Positions 49,081 to 59,344 are shown, counted from the first letter of the stretch. The stretch: 64,000 nucleotides of DNA from Paraglaciecola arctica BSs20135 (GCF_000314995.1 NZ_BAEO01000012.1:62001-126000); one strand, 5' to 3'. Notes: generated by a model not told the origin, from the sequence alone. A program made the numbers and translations.

Positions 49081-49859
49081 ACGTCGCACTTTCCCAGCCA
49101 GAGCAGTTACGTTACGCACGGCAAATGTTACTGCCAGAATTAGGCGAAAATGGTCAGTTACGCCTAAAACAGGCACATGTGTTAATTATTGGAATGGGCG
49201 GATTAGGTTGCCCAGCCGCTATGTATCTGGCTGCAGCGGGGGTTGGCAGTTTAGTCATTGTCGATTTTGATACGGTTGAACGCAGTAATCTACATCGTCA
49301 AATTTTATATCAAGAACACCAGATTGGCCGCAATAAAGCACAACAGGGCGCAATTAACTTACATGCCATGGCTCCCGATGTGAGTTATCAAGTGGTGAGA
49401 GAGAAGGTCACGGCTGATAATGTTTTTAGTCTGGTAAGTAATGTTGATTTAGTACTGGATTGTACTGACAACATCCATACTCGTTTATTGATCAATCAGG
49501 CTTGTGTGAACTTACAACGTCCGCTTATCAGTGGCGCAGCTATTGGTTTTAAAGGCCAATTGCTGACTCTCCCCATGACAGTAAATTCACCTTGTTATCA
49601 ATGCATCTACCATTCTACTCCTGACGATCAGAGTAGTTGTCTACAAGACGGTGTGATGGGCCCATTAGTAGGAGTCATTGGCAGTATGCAGGCTTTACAA
49701 GCTATTAAATATCTCAGTCAAATAGGATCGCTACACCAAGAAGCTAAGTTGCATAGATTCAATGCCATAGACATGCAATGGCAAAATTTAGCACTCACAG
49801 TAGATCCAAACTGCCCCGTTTGTGCCGGCAAACCTTTAAGGAGCAAAGATGCGTATTAA
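49077..49859 (+). CDS. thiF: ThiS adenylyltransferase ThiF
   Basis: This 260-residue E1-like enzyme adenylates the C-terminal Gly of ThiS. The nucleotide-binding loop is [16 protein letters not shown] near residue 35, followed by SNLHRQILY and the catalytic CTDN. Zinc-binding pairs are CYQC near residue 175 and CPVC near the C-terminus. It overlaps thiDE by 4 bases (ATGA) and thiS by 11. Confidence 0.94.
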   Translation: MNVALSQPEQLRYARQMLLPELGENGQLRLKQAHVLIIGMGGLGCPAAMYLAAAGVGSLVIVDFDTVERSNLHRQILYQEHQIGRNKAQQGAINLHAMAPDVSYQVVREKVTADNVFSLVSNVDLVLDCTDNIHTRLLINQACVNLQRPLISGAAIGFKGQLLTLPMTVNSPCYQCIYHSTPDDQSSCLQDGVMGPLVGVIGSMQALQAIKYLSQIGSLHQEAKLHRFNAIDMQWQNLALTVDPNCPVCAGKPLRSKDAY

Positions 49860-50049
49860 ATTAAATAATGAAATTGTTGAGATCGAGTCAAGCTTCACTT
49901 TGCAAATCTTGCTAGATAAATATCAAATATCTGAAACGGGTTTAGCTGCAGCAATTAACGACACTGTCATACCTCACTCAAGTTGGGCATCAACAACATT
50001 AAGTGAGCATGATGAAATCACTTTATTTCAAGCTATAGCAGGAGGATAA
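49849..50049 (+). CDS. thiS: Sulfur carrier protein ThiS
   Basis: This 66-residue ubiquitin-fold protein ends in the required Gly-Gly (LFQAIAGG). The C-terminal thiocarboxylate gives sulfur for the thiazole ring. AAGGAG in the end of thiF serves as ribosome-binding site. thiG begins 4 bases later. Confidence 0.94.
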   Translation: MRIKLNNEIVEIESSFTLQILLDKYQISETGLAAAINDTVIPHSSWASTTLSEHDEITLFQAIAGG

Positions 50050-50053
50050 ACTT

Positions 50054-50830
50054 ATGACCTTACAGATTGCTGATAAAGTATTTCATTCACGGTTATTGAC
50101 CGGTACCGGTAAATTTTCAAGTGCTGAAATCATGGCCAAGACCATCAAAGCAAGCGGCAGTGAATTGGTAACTGTGGCGTTAAAACGCACCGATCTACAA
50201 CAAAAAAATGACAATATCTTAAGCCATCTAAAACCACTTGGGGTGCAGTTATTACCTAATACCTCTGGAGCACGCACGGCTAAAGAAGCCATATTTGCCG
50301 CCCAATTAGGCCGCGAAGCCTTAGGTACCCAATGGGTCAAATTAGAAATTCATCCCGACCCCAAGTACTTAATGCCTGATCCTATTGAAACCCTGCTCGC
50401 TGCCGAACAACTCTGCGCTTTAGGTTTTGTGGTATTACCCTACTGCAGCGCCGACCCTGTTTTGTGTAAACGTTTAGAACAAGTAGGCTGTGCTGCGGTC
50501 ATGCCTTTAGGCGCAGCCATTGGCTCTAACCAAGGCCTTACCACCCGTTCGATGTTAGAGATTATTATTGAACAAGCTATGGTGCCAGTTATCGTTGATG
50601 CAGGTATAGGCGCGCCGTCCCACGCCACTTTAGCAATGGAAATGGGCGCTGATGCGGTGTTAGTGAACACAGCTTTGGCCGTGTCACCTAATCCAATCAG
50701 TATGGGCAAGGCCTTTAAACAAGCAGTGGAAGCTGGCTTTACAGCTTATCAGGCAGGTCTAGGTGCTAAAAGTATACACAGCCAAGCTAGCAGTCCATTA
50801 ACTGGTTTTTTATCTGGAGTTTCAACGTGA
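50054..50830 (+). CDS. thiG: Thiazole synthase ThiG
   Basis: This 258-residue TIM barrel forms the thiazole phosphate from deoxyxylulose phosphate, dehydroglycine and ThiS thiocarboxylate. Family blocks are [48 protein letters not shown] and [26 protein letters not shown]. Its stop overlaps the thiH start by 4 bases. Confidence 0.96.
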   Translation: MTLQIADKVFHSRLLTGTGKFSSAEIMAKTIKASGSELVTVALKRTDLQQKNDNILSHLKPLGVQLLPNTSGARTAKEAIFAAQLGREALGTQWVKLEIHPDPKYLMPDPIETLLAAEQLCALGFVVLPYCSADPVLCKRLEQVGCAAVMPLGAAIGSNQGLTTRSMLEIIIEQAMVPVIVDAGIGAPSHATLAMEMGADAVLVNTALAVSPNPISMGKAFKQAVEAGFTAYQAGLGAKSIHSQASSPLTGFLSGVST

Positions 50831-51960
50831 ATTACCTCGACCAGAGCTTTTATCACCAATGGGCAGAAATAAACGATAAGCAACTGCAACAACAATTAGA
50901 CGAGGTGCAAACAACGGATGTTGAGCGATTATTGGGTCAACCCAAGATAACCTTAAAAGATATGCCAGTGTTGTTGTCTGCTGCCGCAGAAAAATATCTA
51001 GAACCTTTAGCGCAGCAGTCACAAGCCGTAACTCGTCAACGTTTTGGGCATACTATGGGATTTTTTGTCCCTTTATATTTATCCAACTTGTGCGCCAACG
51101 ATTGTAGTTACTGCGGTTTTTCCATGAGCAATAGAATCAAACGCCTGACCCTCACGCCTCAGCAGGTAGAAGCTGAATGCCTTGCAATTAAAGCCTTGGG
51201 GTTCGATACAATTTTACTGGTCACAGGTGAACACGAGCAAAAAGTCGGCATGGACTATTTTGCTTCTGTGTTACCTATTATTAAGCAACATTTCAGTTAT
51301 GTGATGTTAGAAGTACAACCTTTATCCACCCAGCAATATCAAACACTTCGAGCTTTAGGTGTCGACAGCGTGTTGGTCTACCAAGAATGTTATGAGCAAA
51401 AAACCTATCAACAACACCATCTTAAAGGCAACAAAACTGACTTTCGCTGGCGCTTAGAAACCCCAGATAGATTAGGCCAAGCCGGCATGGATAAGATTGG
51501 TGTGGGTTGTTTGTTGGGATTAAGCAGCTGGCGCTTAGACTGCCTTAAGTTAGCCATGCATGTAGATTATCTGCAGAAGCATTATTGGCAAAGTCGTTTA
51601 TCGGTGGCATTCCCACGTCTGCGCCCATGTACAGGGGGGATTGTGCCTGAGCATTTACCAACTGACGGCCAGCTATTACAACTCATTGCCGTATTTCGAC
51701 TATTTAACCCACAAATCGATATTGTATTATCTACCCGCGAACCCGCCACACTAAGAAACAACTTACTGGGTTTAGGCGTCACCCAAATCAGTGCCGGTTC
51801 AAAAACCCAACCAGGAGGATATGCCGACCAAACCCTGGCACTAGCGCAATTTGAAATTGACGATGAACGCAGTCCAGCACAAATGGCAGAAGTGGTAAAA
51901 GAAGCCGGTTTCGAAGTGGTATGGAAAGATTGGGAGCCTGCTTATTCGGCTAAAAATTAA
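50827..51960 (+). CDS. thiH: 2-iminoacetate synthase ThiH
   Basis: This 377-residue radical SAM enzyme cleaves tyrosine to dehydroglycine for the thiazole. The cluster Cys residues are 89, 93 and 96 ([11 protein letters not shown]). [26 protein letters not shown] and the C-terminal [11 protein letters not shown] block are typical. Using ThiH and not the glycine oxidase ThiO is the route of enterics. It closes the thi operon; no clear terminator was seen downstream. Confidence 0.95.
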   Translation: MNYLDQSFYHQWAEINDKQLQQQLDEVQTTDVERLLGQPKITLKDMPVLLSAAAEKYLEPLAQQSQAVTRQRFGHTMGFFVPLYLSNLCANDCSYCGFSMSNRIKRLTLTPQQVEAECLAIKALGFDTILLVTGEHEQKVGMDYFASVLPIIKQHFSYVMLEVQPLSTQQYQTLRALGVDSVLVYQECYEQKTYQQHHLKGNKTDFRWRLETPDRLGQAGMDKIGVGCLLGLSSWRLDCLKLAMHVDYLQKHYWQSRLSVAFPRLRPCTGGIVPEHLPTDGQLLQLIAVFRLFNPQIDIVLSTREPATLRNNLLGLGVTQISAGSKTQPGGYADQTLALAQFEIDDERSPAQMAEVVKEAGFEVVWKDWEPAYSAKN

Positions 51961-52091
51961 TACCAAACATACTTAATTGAGATGGCTCAGTATCACCTAT
52001 CGCTACAGGGTTGACTTTTTATTCTATGCGAAGTGGTCCAACACATGCGTAACATTGATTTTATGTCATTTCATTACAATGAGTGTTTTGG

Positions 52092-53366
52092 TTAGTTTAA
52101 GATGATTTTGTTAGTATTATAGTTAGCCATTCGTCTTCTTAGTAAATCTTTAATACCATTTGTAGGTGCTAGGTGGATAGCTTGTTCGGCATTTTGTTTG
52201 GCAGATTTATATTGCTTGTCGCGGTATTGTAAATCCGCCAGTACAGCATACCAATGATAAGATCGCGTTAACCATGTAGGAATATCTGCTCGTTGCAAAA
52301 CTTCCAATCCTTGTTTGGCATTTTTCCATTCAGCCATTGCTAGTGCTCGATTTAAAATATGTAAAGCTGAAGGAGCCACATTTTCTAATAATTCATATGA
52401 GCCAACTATTTTGTCCCAACGAGTATCTTGGTAACTTACGGCCATACAATGCTCTGCAGCTATATTGGCTTCAATATGATAACGAGAAATAGTATCTCCT
52501 TGGCCAGAATACATCAGGTGTTCCATCGCTTGTGTTATTTTTTGTTGGTCCCACATCGACCTATCTTGTTGTGCTAATAACACCAAACCAGCTTGGTCTT
52601 CGCGTGTATCAAGTCGAGCAATATTAAAATACATAAGTGCGAGTAATGCATGACTCTCTGGTACGTTGCATATTGGATTTTGTACTAACAATAAAGTTAA
52701 CCGCGAGGCCTCTTCACACAGATCGTTGCGGATCAGCACATCCGGATGTGAAGACAAATACCCTTCAGTAAACACTAAGTATAAAACTCGGTGAACTGCT
52801 GAAATTCTCTGTGTAATTAGAGATTGATTGATCTCGTCCATATTAAACTTTTGTTTTATCAACACATTTTTGGCTCGAATAAAACGCTTATAAACATTGG
52901 CCTCAGATACGAATAACCGTGCGGCAATTTCAGAAACACTAAAACCACAAAGGCTTTTTAAGGTGAATACTAATTGCGACTCAATTGGAATATGATCGTC
53001 ACAGGCCAAAAAAAGCATACGCAGCAATGCATCTGATAACTCCCTTGATAGGCTTGCTTCTAAATCCCCGCTGAATTCGATATTTTGCTGTTCATATTCA
53101 TTATTCAATATCACCTGATGTCGCACTGTGTTTCTAAATTCAGACAATAAATGTCTGAGTGCAACTTGATATAACCACGCGGTCTGGTTATCAGGCTTCT
53201 TGTCTAAAGCCCAATGTGTAAGGGCCTGTGTCATAGACCATTGCACCGCATCTTCTATCATTTCAATGTGTTGTATGCCTACACGACGAGCTAATGTCGC
53301 CACAAGTGAACCGTACTCATGGCGAAAAACATGCTCGATATGATCTTGTTGTTCCTTGTTACTCAA
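52092..53366 (-). CDS. ECF sigma factor with C-terminal TPR-like extension (ECF42-like)
   Basis: This 424-residue protein has sigma region 2 (residues 10-80, with EDAVQWSMTQALTHWALDKKPDNQTAWLYQVALRHLL) and region 4 (about 110-165, with FTLKSLCGFSVSEIAARLFVSEANVYKRFIRAK), then a 240-residue helical extension containing TPR-like segments. This layout, paired with a YciI gene, marks the ECF42 type. In that group the extension is thought to regulate activity and no anti-sigma factor is encoded nearby, as here. It overlaps the YciI gene by 4 bases. The stimulus is unknown. Confidence 0.88.
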   Translation of the reverse strand: MSNKEQQDHIEHVFRHEYGSLVATLARRVGIQHIEMIEDAVQWSMTQALTHWALDKKPDNQTAWLYQVALRHLLSEFRNTVRHQVILNNEYEQQNIEFSGDLEASLSRELSDALLRMLFLACDDHIPIESQLVFTLKSLCGFSVSEIAARLFVSEANVYKRFIRAKNVLIKQKFNMDEINQSLITQRISAVHRVLYLVFTEGYLSSHPDVLIRNDLCEEASRLTLLLVQNPICNVPESHALLALMYFNIARLDTREDQAGLVLLAQQDRSMWDQQKITQAMEHLMYSGQGDTISRYHIEANIAAEHCMAVSYQDTRWDKIVGSYELLENVAPSALHILNRALAMAEWKNAKQGLEVLQRADIPTWLTRSYHWYAVLADLQYRDKQYKSAKQNAEQAIHLAPTNGIKDLLRRRMANYNTNKIILN

Positions 53367-53704
53367 GGTGTAGAAATTTCTCTGATTTCTAAACTAGTGC
53401 GGGGGTTCTCGACCATGGGACTTTGTTGAATCACTTTTACCACCTCATCTAAGTTTTCACCTGAAAGGAGCATATAACCGCCTACTACTTCTTTTAACTC
53501 AATAAAGGGGCCATCTTTGACACTATCATTTGTTACTACTGCAGCGGCGCCTGATAATGCACCTCCCATGTCTAAAATGTTTTTTGCAAATTTACTTTGC
53601 CACGCTTGGTATTTAGCATACATAGTTTCCATGTCTGAAGGTGATGGTTTTTCGCAAGCCCCAGACTCACTTCGTAGAATACACATGAATTTTTTGTTAC
53701 TCAT
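53363..53704 (-). CDS. YciI/DGPF domain protein
   Basis: This 113-residue protein matches the YCII-related family: it starts KKFMCILRSES, carries the DGPF-like KDGPFIELKEVVGGYMLLS block near residue 64, and ends with SPMVENPRTSLEIREI. The fold is a ferredoxin-like dimer with a His-Asp pair in some members; function is unknown. It is the first gene of the operon with the ECF sigma factor and is the likely target or partner of that factor. A good ribosome-binding sequence (AAGGAG) precedes the ATG. Confidence 0.88.
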   Translation of the reverse strand: MSNKKFMCILRSESGACEKPSPSDMETMYAKYQAWQSKFAKNILDMGGALSGAAAVVTNDSVKDGPFIELKEVVGGYMLLSGENLDEVVKVIQQSPMVENPRTSLEIREISTP

Positions 53705-53788
53705 TTTTTGCTCCTTGATTTTTATATTTTCAGCAGGTTAATCACTACTGACATAATAAAGACGCATCAACTAACACTAATTAGACAC

Positions 53789-53818
53789 TTTATCGCAGTA
53801 TAAATAAATCGCTGTCAA
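53789..53818 (-). promoter_or_regulatory. Possible sigma-70-like promoter for the YciI-ECF operon
   Basis: On the reverse strand TTGACA (53813-53818) and GATAAA (53789-53794) are 18 bases apart, about 85 bases upstream of the YciI start. The leftward orientation fits. Confidence 0.35.
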
Positions 53819-53958
53819 CAGAGCCGATAAGTTAACTAAAACAGAGTCTTAGTTAACTTAAGTTTCTTTTAAGTATTTATTGAACAGCCAAGTTTTTTTT
53901 CGAGAACAAATCAACACGATTTTTTAAGTTTATAGAACATAGGAAAACCGCAATGCAT

Positions 53959-54813
53959 TTAACAATTAAACAAAGCTTGAATGGCCGGTTCATCGGCTCT
54001 TTTTTGTAAGCAACACAACCCCAATTTATAGGGTTCGATATCATCTAATTTAATACGGTTTACTTTTTGACCTATGGTGGAGTAGTCCAACACTATCTGC
54101 GGCACTATGCCCAAACCACAACCTAAGGCCACCATACTCACTATAGCCTCGTTTCCAGCAACTTTGGCATAAATGCGTGGCCTTATGCCTTGTTCAGCAA
54201 ACCAATGATGCACAATACGTTTTGATGGACCCGAGTCAGGTAAAATGAAAGAGTGCTGACGCCAGTCCACTTGTTCTAATCGATTTATCAAAGTGTCTTT
54301 AGGGGCAATAAGTAACAAGGGTACTTCACCTAAGGATAAAAACTTCAACTCTGCAGGGAAGTCAGGAGTGTGAATAGCAATAGCCACATCCACCTCTTGC
54401 TGCATCACTTTACTCACAGACAAGGCAGGATCGCCGGTACTCAATTTAATTTCTACTTGGGGATATTTGTGGCGAAAATTATCTAATAGCCGAGGCAAAT
54501 GACTTTGACTAGCAGTAACCGAACAAAACACACTGAGTTCGCCTTGAAGCTGCTGGTGCTCTTGTTGCAGTTGCCACTTTACTTTTTTCCACTCAGTCAA
54601 AATTTGTTGCGAAAATCCCAACAGTTTTGAACCCGCATCAGTCAATTTAACCTTACGATTATCCCGCACAAACAAAGTTGTACCACACTCTTCTTCAAGC
54701 CTTTGAATTGAGCGACTTAAAGTAGAAGGACTAACAAACATAGACTCTGCCGTTTTCGCAAAATGTAGACTGCTGGCTAAATGCTGAAACAACTCCAAAC
54801 TACGAATATCCAT
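53959..54813 (-). CDS. ilvY: LysR-type activator IlvY
   Basis: This 284-residue regulator has an N-terminal winged helix (LELFQHLASSLHFAKTAESMFVSPSTLSRSIQRLEEECGTTLFVRDNRKVKLT, residues 5-58) and a substrate-binding domain. It is divergent from ilvC with palindromes in the 140-base gap, the IlvY arrangement known from enterics, where acetolactate or acetohydroxybutyrate bound to IlvY turns on ilvC. The final block matches a truncated copy at 43545-43592. Confidence 0.92.
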   Translation of the reverse strand: MDIRSLELFQHLASSLHFAKTAESMFVSPSTLSRSIQRLEEECGTTLFVRDNRKVKLTDAGSKLLGFSQQILTEWKKVKWQLQQEHQQLQGELSVFCSVTASQSHLPRLLDNFRHKYPQVEIKLSTGDPALSVSKVMQQEVDVAIAIHTPDFPAELKFLSLGEVPLLLIAPKDTLINRLEQVDWRQHSFILPDSGPSKRIVHHWFAEQGIRPRIYAKVAGNEAIVSMVALGCGLGIVPQIVLDYSTIGQKVNRIKLDDIEPYKLGLCCLQKRADEPAIQALFNC

Positions 54814-54837
54814 CTAAATGCCCTAACCTTTTAGGTA

Positions 54838-54865
54838 TTGCGAATTATGCAACATTATATTGCAA
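54838..54865. promoter_or_regulatory. IlvY operator-like repeats
   Basis: TTGC-N7-GCAA at 54838-54852 and TTGCAA at 54860-54865 resemble IlvY sites of enterics, which contain TTGC/GCAA half-sites. They lie between the divergent ilvY and ilvC starts. Confidence 0.55.
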
Positions 54866-54912
54866 ATATATCATTTTAAACAACACCGATTTAGTTCTAT
54901 TATCCGAACATC

Positions 54913-54929
54913 GCAAATGACTCATTTGC
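54913..54929. promoter_or_regulatory. Perfect 17-base palindrome near the ilvC start
   Basis: GCAAATGA-C-TCATTTGC, 27 bases before the ilvC ATG. It uses the same GCAA half-sites and may be the ilvC-proximal operator. Confidence 0.5.
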
Positions 54930-54955
54930 ACTCAACCAAGACTAGGATTTTAAAC

Positions 54956-56440
54956 ATGGCAAATTATTTCAATACATTATCTTTACGTCAGCAACTGGAC
55001 CAGATTGGCCGTTGTCGTTTTATGCAACGAGCAGAGTTTTCTACTGGTTGTGATTTTCTTAAAGGCAAAAAAATTGTCATAGTAGGCTGTGGCGCACAAG
55101 GTTTAAACCAAGGCTTGAACATGCGTGATTCTGGCTTAAACATTTCTTATGCCTTACGCCAAGCTGCTATTGACGAAAAACGTGAGTCTTTCCAACGTGC
55201 AGATGGTAATGGTTTTACTGTTGGTACTTACCAAGATCTTATCCCTACTGCTGATGTAGTTTATAACTTAACACCAGACAAGCAGCACTCAAGTGTGGTT
55301 GAAGCGGTTATGCCTCTTATGCAACAAGGCGCTACTCTTGGTTATTCACACGGTTTTAATATCGTTGAAGAAGGCCAACAAATTCGTTCTGATATTACAG
55401 TGGTTATGTGTGCGCCTAAATGCCCAGGTACTGAAGTACGTGAAGAATACAAACGTGGATTTGGTGTTCCAACTCTTATCGCTGTGCATCCAGAAAATGA
55501 TCCTAAAGGCCAAGGTTGGGATATCGCTAAAGCATTAGCGTCTGCAACTGGTGGCGACCGCGCTGGTGTACTTGAATCTTCTTTTGTTGCTGAAGTAAAG
55601 TCTGACCTTATGGGTGAGCAAACTATTCTATGTGGCATGCAACAAGTAGCTGCTGTTTTAGGTTATGAAAAAATGGTCGCTAATGGCATCGATGCCGGTT
55701 ATGCAGGTAAATTGATCCAAGACGGTCTAGAAACCATCACCGAAGCACTAAAAATTGGTGGTGTCACCAATATGATGGACAGATTGTCTAACCCAGCCAA
55801 AGTGAAAGCTTTTGAATTGTCTGAACAATTAACTGAGTTATTAAGACCTCTTTTCGGCAAACATCAAGACGATATCATCAGCGGTGAATTTTCTCGCACT
55901 ATGATGGAAGATTGGGCCAATGGTGATGCTAACTTACTTAAATGGCGTGAAGAAACCGGCGAAACTGGTTTTGAAAATGCACCTGTATTTGAAGGTGAAA
56001 TTGATGAACAAGAATATTTCGACCACGGCGTATTTTTAGTTGCTATGATTAAATCTGGTGTTGAGCTTGCTTTCGAAGTAATGGTTGAAGCAGGAATTTT
56101 ACCTGAATCTGCATACTACGAATCTCTTCATGAAACACCGTTGATTTCGAACACTATTGCTCGTAAACGTTTATACGAAATGAACGTAGTAATTTCTGAT
56201 ACAGCTGAGTACGGTAACTACTTGTTCGCTAACGTGGCTATCCCATTATTAGCAGAAAAACTTATGCCTAGCATTGGCACCGACCTTATCGGTAAAGCTT
56301 ACACTACCAGCTCTAACAGCGTTGATAACAAACGACTAGTTGATATCAATAAAACCATTAGAGAGCATGGGGTAGAAACAATAGGCGCTAAATTACGTGG
56401 TTATATGACTGACATGAAAGCCATAGTAGAAACAGCGTAA
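54956..56440 (+). CDS. ilvC: Ketol-acid reductoisomerase (class II)
   Basis: This 494-residue enzyme isomerises and reduces acetolactate and acetohydroxybutyrate with NADPH. The dinucleotide motif is [21 protein letters not shown] near residue 39. Metal-binding and catalytic residues lie in [24 protein letters not shown] and in the duplicated knotted domain. The length is that of long, class II enzymes. The start at 54956 gives MANYFNTL as in homologues; a 32-residue upstream extension is open but not conserved. Expression is by IlvY. Confidence 0.96.
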   Translation: MANYFNTLSLRQQLDQIGRCRFMQRAEFSTGCDFLKGKKIVIVGCGAQGLNQGLNMRDSGLNISYALRQAAIDEKRESFQRADGNGFTVGTYQDLIPTADVVYNLTPDKQHSSVVEAVMPLMQQGATLGYSHGFNIVEEGQQIRSDITVVMCAPKCPGTEVREEYKRGFGVPTLIAVHPENDPKGQGWDIAKALASATGGDRAGVLESSFVAEVKSDLMGEQTILCGMQQVAAVLGYEKMVANGIDAGYAGKLIQDGLETITEALKIGGVTNMMDRLSNPAKVKAFELSEQLTELLRPLFGKHQDDIISGEFSRTMMEDWANGDANLLKWREETGETGFENAPVFEGEIDEQEYFDHGVFLVAMIKSGVELAFEVMVEAGILPESAYYESLHETPLISNTIARKRLYEMNVVISDTAEYGNYLFANVAIPLLAEKLMPSIGTDLIGKAYTTSSNSVDNKRLVDINKTIREHGVETIGAKLRGYMTDMKAIVETA

Positions 56441-56496
56441 CGCAAACTATATTTTGAAACGATTTCTGTCGTAAGGTGCTTGATAAAAGCCCTCTT

Positions 56497-56523
56497 GCCC
56501 AGCCAATTTGGCTGGGCTTTTTT
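56497..56523 (+). terminator. Terminator of ilvC
   Basis: GCCCAGCC-AATTT-GGCTGGGC followed by six T, about 57 bases after the stop. Confidence 0.93.
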
Positions 56524-56971
56524 GTATTTGAATTATGGTTTTCATTTTTGAAGGTGTATTTGACCAGTCAACAGCCTGAATTCACTGAATTTCAAAAAGA
56601 TGATAATAAAAACCTATGGGAACAGATGCAAATAAATTTCCGAAGGGAGCAGACTAAAAATCAGCTTATTCAATAAACAAAGTTTGCTAAATAAACGATC
56701 AACAACTTATGTATATAGAGCTATAGATTAACAATTAAGAATGATACTGAACATTAAAGTATCATACTTTCGCTGGCTTCTTAGCTAGTGACTGACTGGC
56801 TCCTATGAGCCTAAAACCGGACAGTCGAGCGTTAAGCCTGATGGTGAAGTTTGTGCCAATACCCGACAGACATAGCTCGCTGTCCGACTTAGCGGTTATA
56901 GCAGTAAACAGACGGTGAGGTTTTTTAAGATATTACACCTCGCTGACGGCGCAGATATTGAGGATATTACA

Positions 56972-56998
56972 CGTCATTCCCTCGGAGGAGGGAACCCA
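56972..56998. repeat. REP-like palindromic unit, left copy
   Basis: CGTCA-TTCCCTC-GGAG-GAGGGAA-CCCA. The arms are a perfect 7-base inverted repeat. It belongs to the widespread GTCATTCCC...GGGAA palindrome type. Confidence 0.65.
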
Positions 56999-57113
56999 CT
57001 AACATTTACCGTGCAGCCAATTTTAATCGTTTAAAAACAGTATGATATTAGTGTATTTCAATCAATTTTAACTTTGGAAATAAGATACTTTATTACCATC
57101 CACAGATGTTGTT

Positions 57114-57142
57114 GGAGGTTCCCGCCTTCGCGGGAATGACGG
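57114..57142. repeat. REP-like palindromic unit, right copy (inverted)
   Basis: On the reverse strand CCGTCA-TTCCCGC-GAAG-GCGGGAA-CCTCC, perfect 7-base arms. It is the same kind as the left copy, in the opposite orientation, about 115 bases away. Confidence 0.72.
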
Positions 57143-57487
57143 ATAATATATGGGAGGATGTCAGCGACTGCTTTCTCAGTAAACTTGCCATTGAAGGCGT
57201 CATTACTGACAGGCGGTTGATCGCTCAAAGTTCCAATTGAAAGAGCCAAACGCGACTGGCAGCTATCTTGGGCATAGCAGTCAGTCAAGGCCAATTCAAA
57301 GTATGATACATTTTTGTTTCTGAAAGAGCCGATTTTATGCGGTCAACATTAGGTACAACGTAATAGTATGATCCTTTCTCAGCTATATATTCGTGCTGCC
57401 AAACTTTAATGCTTGAAATCTCTCACCCTTAGCATGAGACTTTATTGTCAACCTACAAGGGCATAGCCTAGGTATTGTTAGACAAAT

Positions 57488-58720
57488 TTAATCCTTATCT
57501 GCATACCAATACAGAACAAAAGACAAAGCACCAAAGCCTAAAAACCCTATCGCCACTGGTGTTACGGTATCGTCTATAAAACTGCCAACTATAACGGCAG
57601 TAGGCACTGAAATAATACTACCTAGAGAACCAATAATAGCGGCTCCCAAACCGGCCATATCACCCAAAGGCTGCATAGCCATGGCATTGATGTTTCCAAA
57701 CATAATACCGATGCAGAAAAAGGCGCAAAACAATATACAAATCAATTGCCATAAGGGAGGTATACCATCATAAACAAAACAAAATGCAGTTAATAATCCT
57801 GCGAATATCAACCAGCCTATCATTGCCCAAGTGCAGAGTGTGCGCATCCCCAAGCGCATCACTAAATGGCCATTAATAAAAGAAGCAAAACCAAGAGAAA
57901 AAGCCAAGAACGCGAAATATAAAGGAAACAAATCACCAGTATCGTAAATATCTTGGAACAGTGTTTGTGAAGAGCTGATATAGGCTAAAAAAGCGCCAAA
58001 AATGATGCCAGACGATATAGTGTAAAACATCACTAATTTATTCGTCAGAATAAACTTACTTGAAATCCATAATTGCGACCAACTAAAAGGCAGACGCTTT
58101 TCTTTTGGTAATGTTTCTGGCTGGCGAATAAAAAACCATAAACCAGACACCAGTCCAAAGATCAAAAATGACGAAAAAATATACTGCCATGAAAACCAAA
58201 ATAATATAGCTTGGCCAAAACTAGGTGCCAGCATTGGCACTAAGATAAATACCATCATAATGAAAGACATAACACGAGCCATGGCTTCACCTTCATACTT
58301 ATCGCGGATCACCGCCAAGGTTGCAATCCTTGGCCCAGAGACACCAATAGCTTGAATAATACGACCAATTAACATCACTACTAACGACTCGGCATAGATA
58401 CACACTAAAGATCCAATAGCAAAAACAATCAAACCAGAAATAATGACGTAACGTCTACCCTTACTATCAGACAAAGGTCCGTAATAGAGCTGACCAAAGG
58501 CCATACCGACAAAAAATAACGAAACAATTAAGTGAGTTTGTCTTGGATCAGTAATTTCTAAGTCAGCACCAATTTGAAATAGTGCAGGCAAAACCGCATC
58601 TATGCTCAAAGCTACCAAAGATGTCATCAATGCCATAAGCGCAACAAACTCAAATTGACTTATATCAGCCTTTGGTTTGCTACTTGTCTTGCTAGGAGTG
58701 GAATTGTAGTTGGATGACAT
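57488..58720 (-). CDS. Bcr/CflA family multidrug efflux transporter (MFS)
   Basis: This protein of about 410 residues has 12 membrane helices. The N-terminal block SIDAVLPALFQIGADL, followed by SLFFVGMAFGQLYYGPLSDSKGRRYVI (the motif A region of the drug:H+ antiporter family) and GRIIQAIGVSGPRIATLAVIRDKYEG, is typical of Bcr/CflA exporters. The start at ATG 58718-58720 with AGGTCACAG before it is preferred over an upstream one at 58759. Substrates are unknown; family members expel bicyclomycin, chloramphenicol or dipeptides. Confidence 0.88.
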   Translation of the reverse strand: MSSNYNSTPSKTSSKPKADISQFEFVALMALMTSLVALSIDAVLPALFQIGADLEITDPRQTHLIVSLFFVGMAFGQLYYGPLSDSKGRRYVIISGLIVFAIGSLVCIYAESLVVMLIGRIIQAIGVSGPRIATLAVIRDKYEGEAMARVMSFIMMVFILVPMLAPSFGQAILFWFSWQYIFSSFLIFGLVSGLWFFIRQPETLPKEKRLPFSWSQLWISSKFILTNKLVMFYTISSGIIFGAFLAYISSSQTLFQDIYDTGDLFPLYFAFLAFSLGFASFINGHLVMRLGMRTLCTWAMIGWLIFAGLLTAFCFVYDGIPPLWQLICILFCAFFCIGIMFGNINAMAMQPLGDMAGLGAAIIGSLGSIISVPTAVIVGSFIDDTVTPVAIGFLGFGALSFVLYWYADKD

Positions 58721-58863
58721 GCTGTGACCTGTGAATTTTAAGGCTGAGGATTCTAGCATTGCCTATCAGTGGTGCTTAGAATTTTTAGCTAACTGTTTAG
58801 ATAGGCGCTTATAAAAACGACTAAGCTACAAAGTGTTTTTTAATAAGAGGTTAAATTTTAAAA

Positions 58864-59343
58864 CTACTGCTGGGGAATAAGAATACTCTGCGTAGTAAAT
58901 TCTGAACCCTGTTTTCGAAGCATGTATAACACACCATAATCACTCTCTTCCATATGAATAACCTTGCCGCCCATTAACCCCAATAATTCAGGCGTGGTAT
59001 TGCTATGACCCACAACTAAAACATGATCTAAAGTTTTCACCTTGGAGGAGAACTCAGCTAATTTTCGAGGGTTGTAAAATTCAACAGAAACATTTTTGAG
59101 TATTGAAACAGGGGTCGCAGTCTCAAGCGTCCGATGATAGTCAGTCGAATAAAGGTGATTAAGTGATTTATCAGAAAAAAACCTCGCTAACGCTGCTGCC
59201 CTAGCTTTACCTGATTCTGTTAAACTTGGATTATCACCTTGCTGCTTTTCAAAATGGCGCACAAAATACCATGTTTGTTGTTCAGCAAAGCCAAAAGTTG
59301 AGTTGGTCAAAAAACATCCAATAAGGAAATATTTGAACATCAA
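58864..59343 (-). CDS. Histidine phosphatase family protein, exported
   Basis: This 159-residue protein has a signal peptide (MMFKYFLIGCFLTNSTFGFA). The catalytic RHF motif is FVRHFEKQQGDNPSLTESGKARAAALARFF near residue 30 and the second His is in VVGHSNTTPELL near residue 113. It matches the short SixA/phosphoglycerate-mutase-like branch. The exported location suggests it acts on periplasmic phosphoesters; the substrate is unknown. One base separates it from the carbonic anhydrase gene. Confidence 0.82.
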   Translation of the reverse strand: MMFKYFLIGCFLTNSTFGFAEQQTWYFVRHFEKQQGDNPSLTESGKARAAALARFFSDKSLNHLYSTDYHRTLETATPVSILKNVSVEFYNPRKLAEFSSKVKTLDHVLVVGHSNTTPELLGLMGGKVIHMEESDYGVLYMLRKQGSEFTTQSILIPQQ

Positions 59344-59344
59344 C

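Larger units (their letters stand above)
56524..57487. other. Gene-free repeat-bearing region between ilvC and the MFS gene
   Basis: About 960 bases. Short frames here have no support; one on the reverse strand translates a palindromic repeat as RHSREGGN, a known artefact. Two palindromic units face each other at 56972 and 57114. AAAGTATGATAC (57298-57309) repeats GTATCATACTTT (56759-56770) inverted, and GACTGACTG (56790-56798) repeats CAGTCAGTC (57278-57286) inverted, so the block may be a decayed mobile element about 550 bases long. No transposase is present. Confidence 0.45.

Noticed and set aside
54860-54955. N-terminal extension of ilvC
   Set aside because: The extra 32 codons are open but overlap the operator region and are not found in ketol-acid reductoisomerases, which begin MANYFNTL-like.
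56476-56676. 66-codon frame after ilvC
   Set aside because: It runs through the ilvC terminator hairpin and shows no family pattern or ribosome-binding site.
57058-57294. 78-codon frame on the reverse strand reading RHSREGGN
   Set aside because: The peptide comes from translating a GTCATTCCCGC-type palindromic repeat, a well-known false ORF. Nothing else supports it.
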